Shown here in pieces: positions 21,228-32,505 of a DNA stretch of 64,000 nucleotides. The notes beneath the pieces were generated by a model, which was given only the letters and a program-made list of their open reading frames with translations, did not search any database and was not told where the DNA came from. The DNA is from Alnus glutinosa (lineage: Eukaryota; Streptophyta; Magnoliopsida; Fagales; Betulaceae), in the NCBI RefSeq assembly GCF_958979055.1, contig NC_084891.1:2298501-2362500 (forward strand), read 5' to 3'. Positions within the stretch are counted from its first letter, which is position 1. Each line of letters starts with the position of its first letter. A program made the translations under genes and the position numbers.

Positions 21228-24054
21228 ATGGCTCCTAAAAAAGCTGCTTCGGCTGTTCCTGCTACGTCTCGGGCTCGGACGAAAAGGTCCGACGGCTTCG
21301 TGGATCTCTCTCCCCTGGAGAGTAGGGTGGAAACCGCCCTTTTTGCGAAGCATGAGGGTGTCCTTCGTCTGAACTACGAAATTCCTCCAACAGTGAAGAT
21401 GTTCTATCAAGCGCCTGGAGCTTGGATTATCAACGGCGGCGACGTTACCTTGTATGAGAGGATGTTTCTCGCTGGGCTACGGTTACCGTTTCCAGAGATT
21501 GCTCGGGATTTTGTCCTTTTCCTGATGGTTGCACCCAGTCAGATTATGCCCAATGCCTGGAGGTATCTGTTCGCTTCTTACATCCTTTGGAGGCTCGTGT
21601 TGAAGAAGGAGATGGATATCTTGCAATTTTTCAACATCTACAGACCAAGGCAAACTTCAGCGAGGATGATTGAACTCTGTGTTCGTCACCCGCCTGTCTT
21701 CATCAAGCTCAAGAGTGGGCTAACGAACAACAAATTCTGGGAAATGCAATTTTTCAGAGTTTCTGGAGAGTAGGAATGCCCTGAAGGTACTCTTCTGCCT
21801 AAAGACCGTAGGATGCCTCGGACCTGGCAATTGCTACGACCTGACCGAAGCGACCCCCCTTCACTCAGTGTATCCGACCTGGAGGATGTCAAGAAGATAA
21901 ATGGGTGGTCCGCTGCTAGGGTCAAGGCTGACAAGTTTGAAGAAGTTGATTTTGATAACCTTGTCACCGAGGAGAATTTAAGGCAATTTCTCGGATACGA
22001 CATCCCGAGAGACAAATAGCTAATTACCAAAAGAGGGGCTATTAAGAAGAGGAATGACGCCCCTCCATCTCCGAGGCCTGTTACTAAGAAGAGGCCATTC
22101 AAAAGTTCCGAAGAAGTTCCCGAGGATGTCCCTTCGCGGAAGAAACAGAGCATTCCCCTAGCTGCCTTGGGTGCAAGGAGGACTCCCTCTTCGGTTCCGT
22201 CATCGGGAGTGAACGTTGAAGAGGGATCTGCAAGTTTTCGGGGTTTCATTCCAGAAGTTTCTCCTACACCAGAAGCTAGTGCTGCTCCTTCCTTTGTTTT
22301 AAGGGATGAGTCTGGCTCCGGGGCATCGTATCAGGGTGAACAAAGTGCAGAAACTTCTTTTGCGGAACCTCCTCTCGGAACTTCGACAGTGATTGCCCCG
22401 GAACCAGAGAGATCTGGAGAAGGAGATGAGACTGTTCCTGAGGCCCGAGATATACAAGTCACGCGCAGGGTAAAACATCCGGCCAGAAAGCAGAAGTTCA
22501 CAGCCCAGGACCGAATTGCTGAAAAGATCTTGGAGGCCGAGCGGATCTGGGGCAAGGCGGTTATAAGACCTTCTGATGCCGAGGAGGTGCGTCAAGAGCC
22601 CACTGCTTCAGGTGGTGAATCTCTTGAAGAGAGGGATGAGGAAGCTGGCTCCCCCCGAGATGTGCCTCTTGTTGAGGAGTTTGAAGCCGAAGGTACTCCC
22701 CGAACTCCTTCCTTGGAACGTCCAGACATTCCACCACCTCCCGAGGAAAACCCTGAAATGGGACATGCCACCCCCCAAGCTCCATGTTCTGCACCTGTAC
22801 AACTTGGAACTCATACTGGAGTACCTGAGGCTGAAAATATCGAAGAACCTAGAACTTCTCGGGAAGTGGTTGATTAAGAGATGCCGGGCTCTACTTCTGA
22901 AGTTCAAGGTGCAAGTCAACCCGAAGTAACTCCCCATCTCGGAGTGCCAGAGGAGTCTCGGATCGACTCCGAGAACGTCATTCCTGAAGCTAGTGTGCTC
23001 CCGAGTCTTCTACTAGGAACGGGTCTCGTGTTGAGGCCAGCCCTTCTAGATTAAGATTTGATGGGTCCGAAGCGGCTTTAAGTGTAGGGACTGTACCTTC
23101 TGTGGGTCCTAGCTCCTCTTCTAGGGTCTCGGCTAGTTTCGAAGTTTTGGGCAAAGGTCTTCTGGGTCATCCAATGGAGGCTATAAAGAATCTAATTCCC
23201 GATGGGTATTTGGGAAATGCAGGGGTGTCTTCTCCCGAGAAGATTGCTCAAGGCATTCTTATCTCTCATTATCAGGTAAGTTTCTGAAACCAGGCTTCTT
23301 CATTCTATCCGTATCTTGATTCTGACTTTAGTTTTCTCTTTATAGCTTCTTGTGAAGATGACTGCCCTCTGGCAGAAGTACGAAAATCGTCCGGCTGCTC
23401 CTACCCCCGAAGTGCAAGCTCGCATCTCGGGCTTGGAGAACGAAGTTGCGGCACTGAAGGCCCTTCTTCAATCTAAGGACGAAGAACTCGCATCTCGGGA
23501 CTCGACTATATCCGAGATGCGTTCTGCCAATGCTCGTTTGAAGAAAGAAATTCTGGAGGCCAATGATCGGTACACACGTTCTGTTGCAAGCCTTTCTACC
23601 GAGCTGGATCGTGCAGATCAGTTGTCCCTTCGTTTGTCGGCCGTACAAAACGAATGCTCCGAAGCGTGCAAAAATGCTATGAATGCCGAAGCCGAAAAGG
23701 ACAAACTGAAAGATGAGGTTGAAAGGCTTGAGGCCGAGAGAAATGAAGCTGTTAAGGCGCAGGATCACTCGGAGAGTCTCTTAATTAGGCTCAGGGCTAG
23801 ATATGACGCGGATCGGGCAAAGCTCAAGCGTTATCTGAAGCAACTGAGCAATGTGCCACACCTTCGGGATCAGAGTTGGGCTCGGGGGTGCAATTGGGGT
23901 TTCAAAAATTTTCTAACCTTGGTAACGAATCCCCAATATAAATTCGACCCCAAGACGGTTGGACCGATGCTTGTGGGTTTTCCTGAAGAGGCCATCTTAG
24001 AGATGGACGAGTTCGGTAAGGACTTCATGCCTGATGTTCCGAGTTGGGGTGATG

Positions 24055-24059
24055 ACGCG
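24055..24059. repeat. target-site duplication ACGCG, left copy
   Basis: ACGCG directly before the 5' LTR is repeated directly after the 3' LTR at 32,207-32,211. Five-base duplications are standard for Ty3/gypsy integrases. Confidence 0.92.
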
Positions 24060-25403
24060 TGATGAGTGCCAAAAAGTGTATATTTGGACCCCTTAATTTA
24101 CATTAGTTAAACCTTTAGCTTTGTTATTTTCTAATGCTTTGGTTAGTTTTAGTGTTTTTATATTTTGTAGGACAATAAGAGAGAAATGATATAATTCAAG
24201 CAAAATACAAGGAAATTCGGATGCAGCAGACCACTACATTTAGACTGATCATAAAATGACCAAAAGATATCTTTTTTGGGAGTTTCTTAGGTCTAAATTG
24301 AAGTTCAAGATGTCAGCTTTCCAACGCAACAAGTTTCAGCCAATTTTTGGAGATGCGTGGAAAAAGATATGGCTGTTTGAATTCAGTCGTCGGATCATCC
24401 CGAAAATCCGGAACCATCTCTCTTATTATTTTTCTTTTGCTTCATCCCTTGTCTCCCCAAAGCTAGAGCCAATACACGTTTTTCTCCACATTCTCAGCCA
24501 CTTAATCACTTTTTTTTTCCACTCAACATCATTCCATAAAACACTCACCACTCATTCCATAAAACACTCACCACTCATTCCATAAAACACTCATCACTCA
24601 TCTCTCCACTCATACACCCACTCACCCATTCCACACAAACCACTTGGCTATAAAAGGAGACCAAGGCTGAAAATCAAAGGGGGGAGGAGAGGCATGAGCC
24701 TCTTTGTACATAACTTCTTGCTTCTCTTCTTCTTGTAGCTTATTTATTTCCTTTTGCAACTCTTTGATGTTTATGCTTTTAATTTAATGTTTTAAGTTGT
24801 AGTTATTTTATCATGTGTAGCTAATATTTTCGTTTGGGGTTGAGGATGAAACCTCACCATTGAAGAGAAACCGAGTTTCTTGCTTGTTCATGCTATTTGA
24901 GTTTATGGGTTTGATTTCTCATTGTTCTACTTCGATTTTTATGAGATGATGTTTTGATATCTCTTGTGGTTTCCGGATACAAGTGATGATGTGGAATAAG
25001 TCTCATTAAAATTGATTGCTTGGTGTTTGATCTATCAAAACATTGGATATTCATTGTGCGTCGTTCGACTAATACATTGTTTTATCGGTTTGAATGATGA
25101 TATCCATTGTGATTGAATGATACATTGGATGTTTTGATTTCAATTGGTACTCTTTGTGATTTGTGCTATGAACGGAATCGTTGAATGTTTCAAATGATTT
25201 TTGAAGCAATGTAGAGCATACCTAAGATTTGAATGTGACAACCTCAAAATATGTGTGATGAGCATGAGATTATGTTCTTGTGATTTGGTGAGTGTGGATT
25301 CCGAAACCCTAGACCCCTTTATCTTCATTATTTTTGTTCATGTTTTCTTTTATCAAAAAAACCCCTAAATTTGGAACTAGGTTAAAGTAGGATTAGTTTG
25401 AAT
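24060..25403 (+). repeat. 5' LTR of the nested element, 3' end missing
   Basis: Matches 30,754-32,096 almost base for base, with about ten differences seen by eye in 1,344 bp. The last 110 bp present in the 3' LTR are absent. A TATA box, TATAAAAGG, lies at 24,649-24,657. A 23-bp unit (ATTCCATAAAACACTCACCA plus CTC) is repeated three times just upstream at about 24,532-24,602. Confidence 0.93.
24649..24657 (+). promoter_or_regulatory. TATA box in the 5' LTR
   Basis: TATAAAAGG in the context CCACTTGGCTATAAAAGGAGACC. The same box is kept in the 3' LTR at 31,342-31,350. Confidence 0.7.
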
Positions 25404-25506
25404 TGATTTTATTTTTCTACTAGTTTAGGTAGATTTTTGTTTTCTTTTTCTTCTTCCAATTTTTGTTTCTTTTTATTTTTATTAGTTTTTGTTTTATTGT
25501 CTAACC

Positions 25507-25543
<37 letters not shown>

Positions 25544-26029
25544 AAGGTTTTCTGTTTTATTGTTATTTCAGGTTGTGCGGAATTTTACGAAGTCGATCGA
25601 TCGAACCAACACTGGAGGTGTAACCTGGAATAGTTCAGTAGCAGAAATTCTTGCCAAAAAAATTATTTTTTGGTCCAAATTTGTAAGTTTTAATTCTTGC
25701 CTTTCTGGTGTCTTTGGTTGTTCTATGCATTCGTGTTAGTCTTCAATTTTTTATTTATTTATTTATTTTGTTTGTGCTATTTTTTTCTTTTAATCTTCAA
25801 AAAAAAAAAAAAGGAGTATATTTTGCTAGTGTGGTCTTACGGCGCTATCTAAGTGTCGAGGCAAGTTCTGGCTAGGAAAGTCTTGGGATTTAAGTGTGTC
25901 CGGTGTGACCCCCCTCACTTTCCTGGGAACGAACCTGGGCTTTTAGAGAATTCTGTCTGCCCCACTTGCAGAAAAAAAAAAAAAAAGAAAAAAAAAAAGG
26001 GGGTTCATATTTTTGGTAGGAAGTGATTG
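25404..26029. other. start of the internal region, nested element
   Basis: No ORF with a known domain. It contains a 36-bp A tract (25,508-25,542) and further A-rich runs (25,800, 25,972-25,998). A primer binding site could not be recognised. Confidence 0.55.
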
Positions 26030-27091
26030 TAAAACATAAATTATCACCCATATGAACCATGTTCACTTTACTCTGATCCTCATCATTGTGCCAATAATTG
26101 TCCCTCTTGGGGACAATTCTATAATTTTTCATATGAGCAAATGAACAGAAATTTCTCTAGCCCGGGGTTCAATTCAAATTCCAATTTTTACAACCCGGAC
26201 TGGAGCAACCATTCTAATTTCTCATGGCAAGCTCAAGCCATGGGAAATCATGCTCCCCAATTTCAGGAACTACACTATCCTGAATATTCGCTGTTCGATA
26301 CCCAATCTTCCCATCCTTCATCCTTCAATCAACCGACACCACAGTCATCATTAGAAGACACTCTCAAGGCCTTCATGCAGTTTACAAGCCAAACCATTAA
26401 TGAAATAAATAATGCCACCTTGGAAAACACTCAGGCGATTGCCAGGATAGAAGGACAGTTCGAATATCTGGTTGCTGAGTTTAACAGACTGGAGGAAGAA
26501 GAGCTTCAAATTCAGCTGATGGCTCAAGGGCACTACATGATTGATGAGGATGATGCTAGCCATTCTGATCATGAGCATGTCCCTGCCATCACTTTATTGG
26601 AGAATGAAGAAACTGTGGATAGTATCAGAGGGGAAGGAAGAGAGGAGCACTGTGAGCAAGCAGCGCCCCCGCCCAATCCAAATACATCCGAATACGGAAT
26701 GAGTACTGAAGCTCATTCCTTCATCACCATCCCTCTTGAGACATTTCATGAGCCCCAAGCTTTAATTCTTACATGTCTCAAAGAGCCATCTTATGCCAAA
26801 ACTGTCAAGGATCTATGCACACATCCGCGCAAATCTAGGAACCATCGTCCTACAAAGATCCTTCGAAGCAAGCAAGTTAGCTACATAAGATGGCGAAACA
26901 TTTCTCTCGAGGGACATCAATTCTTTAAGAAGAAAGGGTGGAAGGGATTGGTTGGACATCCACATGATCGGGGAAGGCGCTGTAAATTTTCTTTTACCTT
27001 TTTGCACAGTTGTTTTTTTTTATTATTATTATTTTTGTTAAATATTTTGTTTCTGTTTTACCTTATTTTGTTGTCTGTTTTTGTTTGTTAG
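26030..27091 (+). pseudogene. gag-like fragment of the nested element
   Basis: Open from about 26,050 (before the Met at 26,141) to 27,091. The protein is rich in Asn, Ser, Gln and aromatic residues: FYNPDWSNHSNFSWQAQAMG resembles the linker between gag and pol regions in Athila-type plant elements. A helical, Glu-rich stretch follows (EDTLKAFMQFTSQTINEINN, then EFNRLEEEELQ). The part KKKGWKGLVGHPHDRGRR occurs again at 29.1 kb. No zinc knuckle or protease motif was found. Beyond about 27,005 the frame runs into T-rich sequence and is probably not coding. Function is inferred only from resemblance. Confidence 0.6.
26857..27012 (+). repeat. 156-bp direct repeat, copy 1
   Basis: Starts GATCCTTCGAAGCAAGCAAG and ends CTTTTTGCACAGTTG. 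It repeats at 29,060-29,215 with about 85-90% identity by eye. The copies bracket a 2-kb insert that contains the coiled-coil ORF. Confidence 0.9.
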
Positions 27092-27107
27092 TTTATTTTT
27101 AATTTTT

Positions 27108-27147
<40 letters not shown>

Positions 27148-28231
27148 GTTCATATCTTTGGTGGGATAACTTCTTGCTATAGGGTGTAAGTGAAGCATGG
27201 ATTCTTATTTTGATAATTATTGTGATTCTTCTGTACAACATGTTTCACCTAGTGGTAGGACACTTGCTCCAACCAACTACCCTTACAGTTTCAACCCACA
27301 TGAACCATGGAAAGCTTGCTAAATGAGAACATGGAAGCCTCGAAGGAGAGGAAGGTGGGGAATGTGAAGAAAGTAAAGAAGGCGAGGCAAGCAATCCGGA
27401 AAGGATATGAGTGCGGTACTCATATCGTAGTGCTCTCTCTCTTCTGTCATAGATCGCCATCACCGGATTGAGGATAGATGTGAGGAGCGTCCAGGTTGAC
27501 AAGACGGAAGAGAAGGTCTTGCATGATCAAGAATAATCTTGCTTCTGGATAGTATGATCAAGAATAGTCTTGCTTCGTTGTGTGTGAATCTGGTTGTGAT
27601 GCTGCATTTTTTCCAACTTTAAACTTTGAAATTGGTTATGAACTACATCTTCCCTTCCAGGAAGCGATGATGAGTTCAGATTAGAAGAAAGATTTGGCTC
27701 TCGAAGTGTGAAGGGTTGAGAGCTCATAGGTGTGCTTTGCAAGAGAGAAGACGAGTGAATTTATAGAGAAAATTTGAGAGGGGACGGTGCAAGTGGTGCC
27801 GACAGTGAATCGTAATATCTCCATCCCTTTCTCGGAACGCTCATCCAGCTCATTCTCGGGATGCCCCTCTACGACTGCTAGTTGCGGAAAGTGCGGGGAT
27901 GAATCCGGAAAAGTCATTGGGTAAATTCGGAATTCGAGAAGGTGAAAAGGGTGAAAACTTGAAAAAGAAGAGAACTCGTGATTCGAGGGCGGCTGTCTAC
28001 TAGTGATAGTGGAGGCTGCGCTCAGAAAGAAGAGAACTCGTGATTCGTGGGCGGCTGTCTACTAGTGATAGTGGAGGCTGCGCTCAGAATGACGTTGATT
28101 AGACCGCGTCTCGCCCACTGATTAAGTTCTCTTTCCTTCCCTTCAAATCTTTCGAATCACCGCTTCATTTCTATCTTTCTCTCCTTCAGATTCTTTGAGG
28201 GATATCATCGTTTCCTAAGTTTTCCAGAAAA
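27013..28231. other. internal region of the nested element, with leader-like sequence
   Basis: Begins with T-rich sequence and an A tract at 27,110-27,144. Short minus-strand frames at 27,245-27,917 have no recognisable domain. A 62-bp unit is repeated in tandem at 27,964-28,087. The last about 120 bp before 28,232 look like a pyrimidine-rich plant mRNA leader. Confidence 0.5.
27964..28087. repeat. 62-bp tandem duplication
   Basis: Two adjacent copies starting AAAGAAGAGAACTCGTGATT and ending GGCTGCGCTCAG, differing at one or two bases. A recent slippage or recombination product. Confidence 0.9.
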
Positions 28232-28765
28232 ATGGCTTCTTCCTCTTCCCAAAATAATCTTGATCTGAATGCTACGCCAGTAGTACAACCCGAAATTTGG
28301 CGTCCATTATTCTTAACGCAAAAAGGTCCTCTCATGACCAATGACTCTGTAATGCTGAATGATGCAGCAGCTGCATCCGTGGCTCAAGGCATCATAACTC
28401 CTCGAGATGATAAGTTGTTGGCGGATAGGACTGATGCTCAAGCCATCAATGACTCTTTGGCTTTCAGTATTCAGAGTGCTTCTTCAGTTACAAACATGGC
28501 TCGCCGTCTGCAAGTTCGAGGGAATGAAGTTCAAGCGCTAAAAGCTCAAATTTTGGCTTTGCAGCGAATGTACATGGACTTTAGGCGTAGGAATCGGGTC
28601 CTACAGCAAGAAAATAAAAAGCTGAAGAAGGTGGTAGATTCATATGCGAAAGACTTGGAAAAGAGGTATGCTGAGTTGGAGCAGAATACCAATCGTCTGC
28701 AAGAACAACACCAGGACCTCTTGCGTGTAGTCCAAAACCTAAGGGTTTTCCGCCCAGAAACTTAG
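28232..28765 (+). CDS. 177-aa coiled-coil protein of the nested retrotransposon
   Basis: Starts MASSSSQNNLDLNATP. The first 65 residues contain LLADRTDAQAINDSLAFSIQ and SSVTNMARRLQVRGNEVQAL. Residues about 95-165 form a clear coiled coil (heptads of L/V/I with Q, E, K, R: RVLQQENKKLKKVVDSYAKD, then LEKRYAELEQNTNRLQEQ). The end is RVFRPET followed by TAG at 28,763. There is no intron, signal peptide or membrane segment. From memory, similar coiled-coil ORFs (with LL..RTDE.AI..SLALSVQ and NMA-R-L patterns) accompany LTR elements in several dicots, so I read it as element-encoded rather than a host gene. The open frame is intact, unlike its surroundings. Role unknown. Confidence 0.62.
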   Translation: MASSSSQNNLDLNATPVVQPEIWRPLFLTQKGPLMTNDSVMLNDAAAASVAQGIITPRDDKLLADRTDAQAINDSLAFSIQSASSVTNMARRLQVRGNEVQALKAQILALQRMYMDFRRRNRVLQQENKKLKKVVDSYAKDLEKRYAELEQNTNRLQEQHQDLLRVVQNLRVFRPET

Positions 28766-28867
28766 TCAGGTATAAGCATACCGAATACTCTGGGGATGTT
28801 GCAGGAAAGGTCCGATTCGCAAGTTTATGTTTTCTTAGAAGTACTTCGTTTTGTAAGACAATAATTA

Positions 28868-28992
28868 TATTTTTATTTTTATTTTTATTTTTATTTTTAT
28901 TTTTATTTTTATTTTTATTTTTATTTTTATTTTTATTTTTATTTTTATTTTTATTTTTATTTTTATTTTTATTTTTATTTTTATTTTTATTT
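28868..28992. repeat. (ATTTTT)n microsatellite
   Basis: About 20 almost perfect copies of the hexamer ATTTTT, degrading into T-rich sequence after 28,992. Confidence 0.95.
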
Positions 28993-29059
28993 TTTATTTT
29001 TTTTTATTTTTTATTTATTTATGGACTGTAATAAAAATAAAAAAAAATGGCGCTACGAA

Positions 29060-29215
29060 GATCCTTCGAAGCAAGCAAGTTGGCCACCTGAGAAGGCGAC
29101 ACATTCTTCCAGAGGGATATCAGATTCTAAAGAAGAAAGGGTGGAAGGGATTGGTTGGACATCCACATGATCGGGGAAGGCGCGGTAAATTTTCTCTTAC
29201 CTTTTTGTACAGTTG
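29060..29215 (+). repeat. 156-bp direct repeat, copy 2
   Basis: Second copy of the block at 26,857-27,012. In the reading frame used by the first copy it is also open and keeps KKKGWKGLVGHPHDRGRR, with a better-kept start (HLRRRHILPEGYQILKKK). Confidence 0.9.
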
Positions 29216-29869
29216 ATTTCTTTCATTTTTATTTCTTTTCATTTTATTTTCGTTTCTGACAGCAACTAACATTTTGATGTTTGTGTCTATGAGAAATGTT
29301 GCTGTTAGTTTTTGTTGACAGGTGTTTTGGTGTTTAAAGTTTGGGGGACGCCTTGACCTTTCACACCTCGATGTTTCCGTATTTCTGGTAATGTATTTCT
29401 ACACTACACATTGCGGACAATGTGTAATTCAAGTTTGGGGGTATGGAAAAGCACTCTGTCCATTTGTTTGTTTGTTTATTTCATTTGTTTGTTTGTTTAA
29501 ATTTTCTGTTTGTTTAAGTTTCCATTTGTGTGTTTGTTTAATTTTTCTAATTGTTTTAAGTTATTTTTAGTTGTCTTTTTGTTCTTAAAATGTTTTAATT
29601 AAAAAAAAAAAAATTATGTTTTCAAGTTTGAGTTAAGCCATAGCTGTGGTTTGCATTTCATCGGCTTGCTTAAGTTTTTGAACACATCATGTCTTTAGGA
29701 ATCTGAGTCTTTTGACTTATTTTTGGGCTAGTAAGATTTCACTTGAGTTGAACTATCACGAGCACGTTAGCATGTAATTTGTGGGGTATGAATTTGTGCT
29801 TAATTGTGTATTTTGAGAGTTGTTGGATGACTTATTGATAAATAACCTTGGCTTGCAAGATATATATAT

Positions 29870-29907
<38 letters not shown>

Positions 29908-30206
29908 AGAAGATCATTTTGAGTTTTTCACTGAGTAACCGGGCCTCTTGCCTCACTAAGCATTGAGTGTTCGCGTCAAAAGGTGAGAATTTCAATTTGG
30001 TTAATTGTATGGCTAGTTTGGCTTCGTAGCCTTTTTGACTTGAGTAATTAAGCCCTTAGGGATGTTTCTACATCTAGTGCCCTAAGACCATTTGGTTTGG
30101 GAGCCACTGGCCCAACACTCGTTACATGGGTCAATTAGAAAGCTTAAGGGAGCCGAGCATTGCACAACCAACATATTAAAAAAACAAAAAAAACAAAAAA
30201 AAAACA

Positions 30207-30209
<3 letters not shown>

Positions 30210-30264
<55 letters not shown>
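30210..30264. repeat. (TA)n microsatellite
   Basis: About 55 bp of TA following A/C-rich runs inside the nested element. Confidence 0.93.
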
Positions 30265-30275
<11 letters not shown>

Positions 30276-30753
30276 TAAAATAATTTGCATATCTTGCCTT
30301 GGTTGTTTCATTTGATAGGGATTCCAATGATTTTTGAAGTACTTATCTTGAGATTAAAATGAAACCTCATAATTGCATGTTGATTTCACTCTGCACTTTT
30401 GAGGAAATGTGATGTCTTAACTGTCCATTTATGAGTGATTTGATGATTGGATCCCCTGTTGATGTTTATGATGGGGTTTGTCTTTTTAAGCATGCCAATG
30501 ACGTATGAACCATGATCTGGGTAAAACTTTTTCTCGTTGACAGCATAATGTTTGAATGTTTGTGGGTATCATTTCTGGCAAACCCTCACGAGACTTCACT
30601 CGTCCACTAGGGAGTCCTAGGGGTTTAAAAGGCTTGTTGCATATGCTAAATGCAATCGTGTCTCCCACGAAAGAGGATTTATGTTTCATGCTTTGATTTT
30701 GTTTTTCATTTTGTTTTGCTAAGGGACTAGCAAAATGTAAGTTTGGGGGTATT

Positions 30754-32206
30754 TGATGAGTGCCAAAAAGTGTATATTTGGACCCCTTAATTTACATTAG
30801 TTAAACCTTTAGCTTTGTTATTTTCTAATGCTTTGGTTAGTTTTAGTGTTTTTATATTTTGTAGGACAATAAGAGAGAAATGATATAATTCAAGCAAAAT
30901 ACAAGGAAATTCGGATGCAGCAGACCACTACATTTAGACTGATCATAATAGGACCAAAATATATCTGTTTTGGGAGTTTCTTAGGTCTAAATTGAAGTTC
31001 AAGATGTCAGCTTTCCAACGCAACAAGTTTCAGCCAATTTGGAGATGCGTGGAAAAAGATATGGCTGTTTGAATTTCAGTCGTCGGATCATCCCGAAAAT
31101 CCGGAACCATCTCTCTTATTATTTTTCTTTTGCTTCATCCCTTGTCTCCCCAAAGCTAGAGCCAATACACGTTTTTCTCCACATTCTCAGCCACTTAATC
31201 ACTTTTTTTTTCCACTCAACATCATTCCATAAAACACTCACCACTCATTCCATAAAACACTCACCACTCATTCCATAAAACACTCATCACTCATCTCTCC
31301 ACTCATACACCCACTCACCCATTCCACACAAACCACTTGGCTATAAAAGGAGACCAAGGCTGAAAATCAAAGGGGGGAGGAGAGGCATGAGCCTCTTTGT
31401 ACATAACTTCTTGCTTCTCTTCTTCTTGTAGCTTATTTATTTCCTTTTGCAACTCTTTGATTTTTATGCTTTTAATTTAATGTTTTAAGTTGTAGTTATT
31501 TTATCATGTGTAGCTAATATTTTCGTTTGGGGTTGAGGATGAAACCTCACCATTGAAGAGAAACCGAGTTTCTTGCTTGTTCATGCTATTTGAGTTTATG
31601 GGTTTGATTTCTCATTGTTCTACTTCGATTTTTATGAGATGATGTTTTGATATCTCTTGTGGTTTCCGGATACAAGTGATGATGTGGAATAAGTCTCATT
31701 AAAATTGATTGCTTGGTGTTTGATCTATCAAAACATTGGATATTCATTGTGCGTCGTTCGACTAATACATTGTTTTATCGGTTTGAATGATGATATCCAT
31801 TGTGATTGAATGATACATTGGATGTTTTGATTTCAATTGGTACTCTTTGTGATTTGTGCTATGAACGGAATCATTGAATGTTTCAAATGATTTTTGAAGC
31901 AATGTAGAGCATACCTAAGATTTGAATGTGACAACCTCAAAATATGTGTGATGAGCATGAGATTATGTTCTTGTGATTTGGTGAGTGTGGATTCCGAAAC
32001 CCTAGACCCCTATATCTTCATTATTTTTGTTCATGTTTTCTTTTATCAAAAAAACCCCTAAATTTGGAACTAGGTTAAAGTAGGATTAGTTTGAATAGAG
32101 ATTAATTTTCGCAACACAATTCCCTGTGGGATCGACCTCGCACTTGCATAACACTATATTGCAAAACGATTCGTGCACTTGCGAGTACATATTTTAAAAC
32201 ACATCA
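30754..32206 (+). repeat. 3' LTR of the nested element, complete (1,453 bp)
   Basis: Starts TGATGAGTGCC and ends ACACATCA, preceded by a polypurine tract. The final 110 bp (from AGAGATTAATTTTCGCAAC) are missing from the 5' LTR. Confidence 0.93.
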
Positions 32207-32211
32207 ACGCG
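32207..32211. repeat. target-site duplication ACGCG, right copy
   Basis: Repeats 24,055-24,059. After this point the interrupted antisense ORF resumes in frame. Confidence 0.92.
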
Positions 32212-32253
32212 CCAGATCCTCGAGAAGATCCACTTGATGGTGCCGCAAGCTAA

Positions 32254-32505
32254 AAGCTTCTCGGGCAAATGCTTGAATTTTTCTTTTTCTTTCTTTTTCT
32301 TTTTTTTTTTTTTATCAACCTGTAAAGGACTTCAAATATGAAATGAAATCTTTTGAATGAAACTTTTACCTTTTAAATCTCTCTTTTTCTGATCATATCA
32401 TTTGGAGGAGCCTTTTACTTTGATATTCTTTTCTGCAGTCTCTTCAAGTCATCTGAGGAATAGACTATCTTGAATGCTCTTTTCCTTTGGATCTTCTAAC
32501 TTTGT
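32254..32505. other. 3' flank of the antisense ORF
   Basis: Pyrimidine-rich tract followed by AT-rich sequence with AATGAAA-like motifs. No gene is seen; probably the 3' untranslated region of the antisense ORF. Confidence 0.5.

Larger units (their letters stand above)
28766..30753. other. 3' internal region of the nested element
   Basis: Contains an (ATTTTT)n array at 28,868-28,992, the second 156-bp repeat, T-rich and GTTT-rich sequence, an A tract at 29,874-29,905 and a TA tract at 30,210-30,264. It ends in the polypurine tract before the 3' LTR. There is no coding sequence with a known domain, so the env-like and pol regions are absent. Confidence 0.65.
24060..32206 (+). mobile_element. 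nested non-autonomous LTR retrotransposon, 8.1 kb
   Basis: Bounded by TGATGAGTGCC at 24,060 and TTTTAAAACACATCA at 32,206, with 5-bp target duplications ACGCG on both sides. A polypurine tract (GTAAGTTTGGGGGTATT) sits right before the 3' LTR. Inside are a gag-like fragment, a coiled-coil ORF, repeated modules and long A tracts, but no protease, RT, RNase H or integrase. The gag-like sequence and PPT look Athila-like. The start of the internal region, including the primer binding site, appears deleted together with the end of the 5' LTR. It would need enzymes supplied by another element. Confidence 0.9.
21228..32253 (+). pseudogene. antisense ORF of the Tat-like element (Transposase_28 / gypsy-type transposon protein), split by a nested LTR element
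   Basis: Starts MAPKKAASAVPA; the N-terminal block with VETALFAKHEGVLRLNYEIP and LPFPEIARDFVLFLM resembles the plant domain annotated as putative gypsy-type transposon (Transposase_28). A low-complexity Pro/Glu/Ser-rich middle follows, then a coiled coil (about 23,415-23,770: Glu/Lys/Ala/Leu-rich) and the tail DEFGKDFMPDVPSWGDDA. A phase-0 intron is visible at 23,276-23,345 (CAG|GTAAGT...TTTATAG). The gene is broken by TAG at 21,771 and 22,017, TAA at 22,875 and a frameshift near 22,990. At 24,059 an 8.1-kb LTR element interrupts it; frame continues at 32,212 for a few codons to TAA at 32,251-32,253. Function unknown. It is encoded opposite to integrase. Confidence 0.8.
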
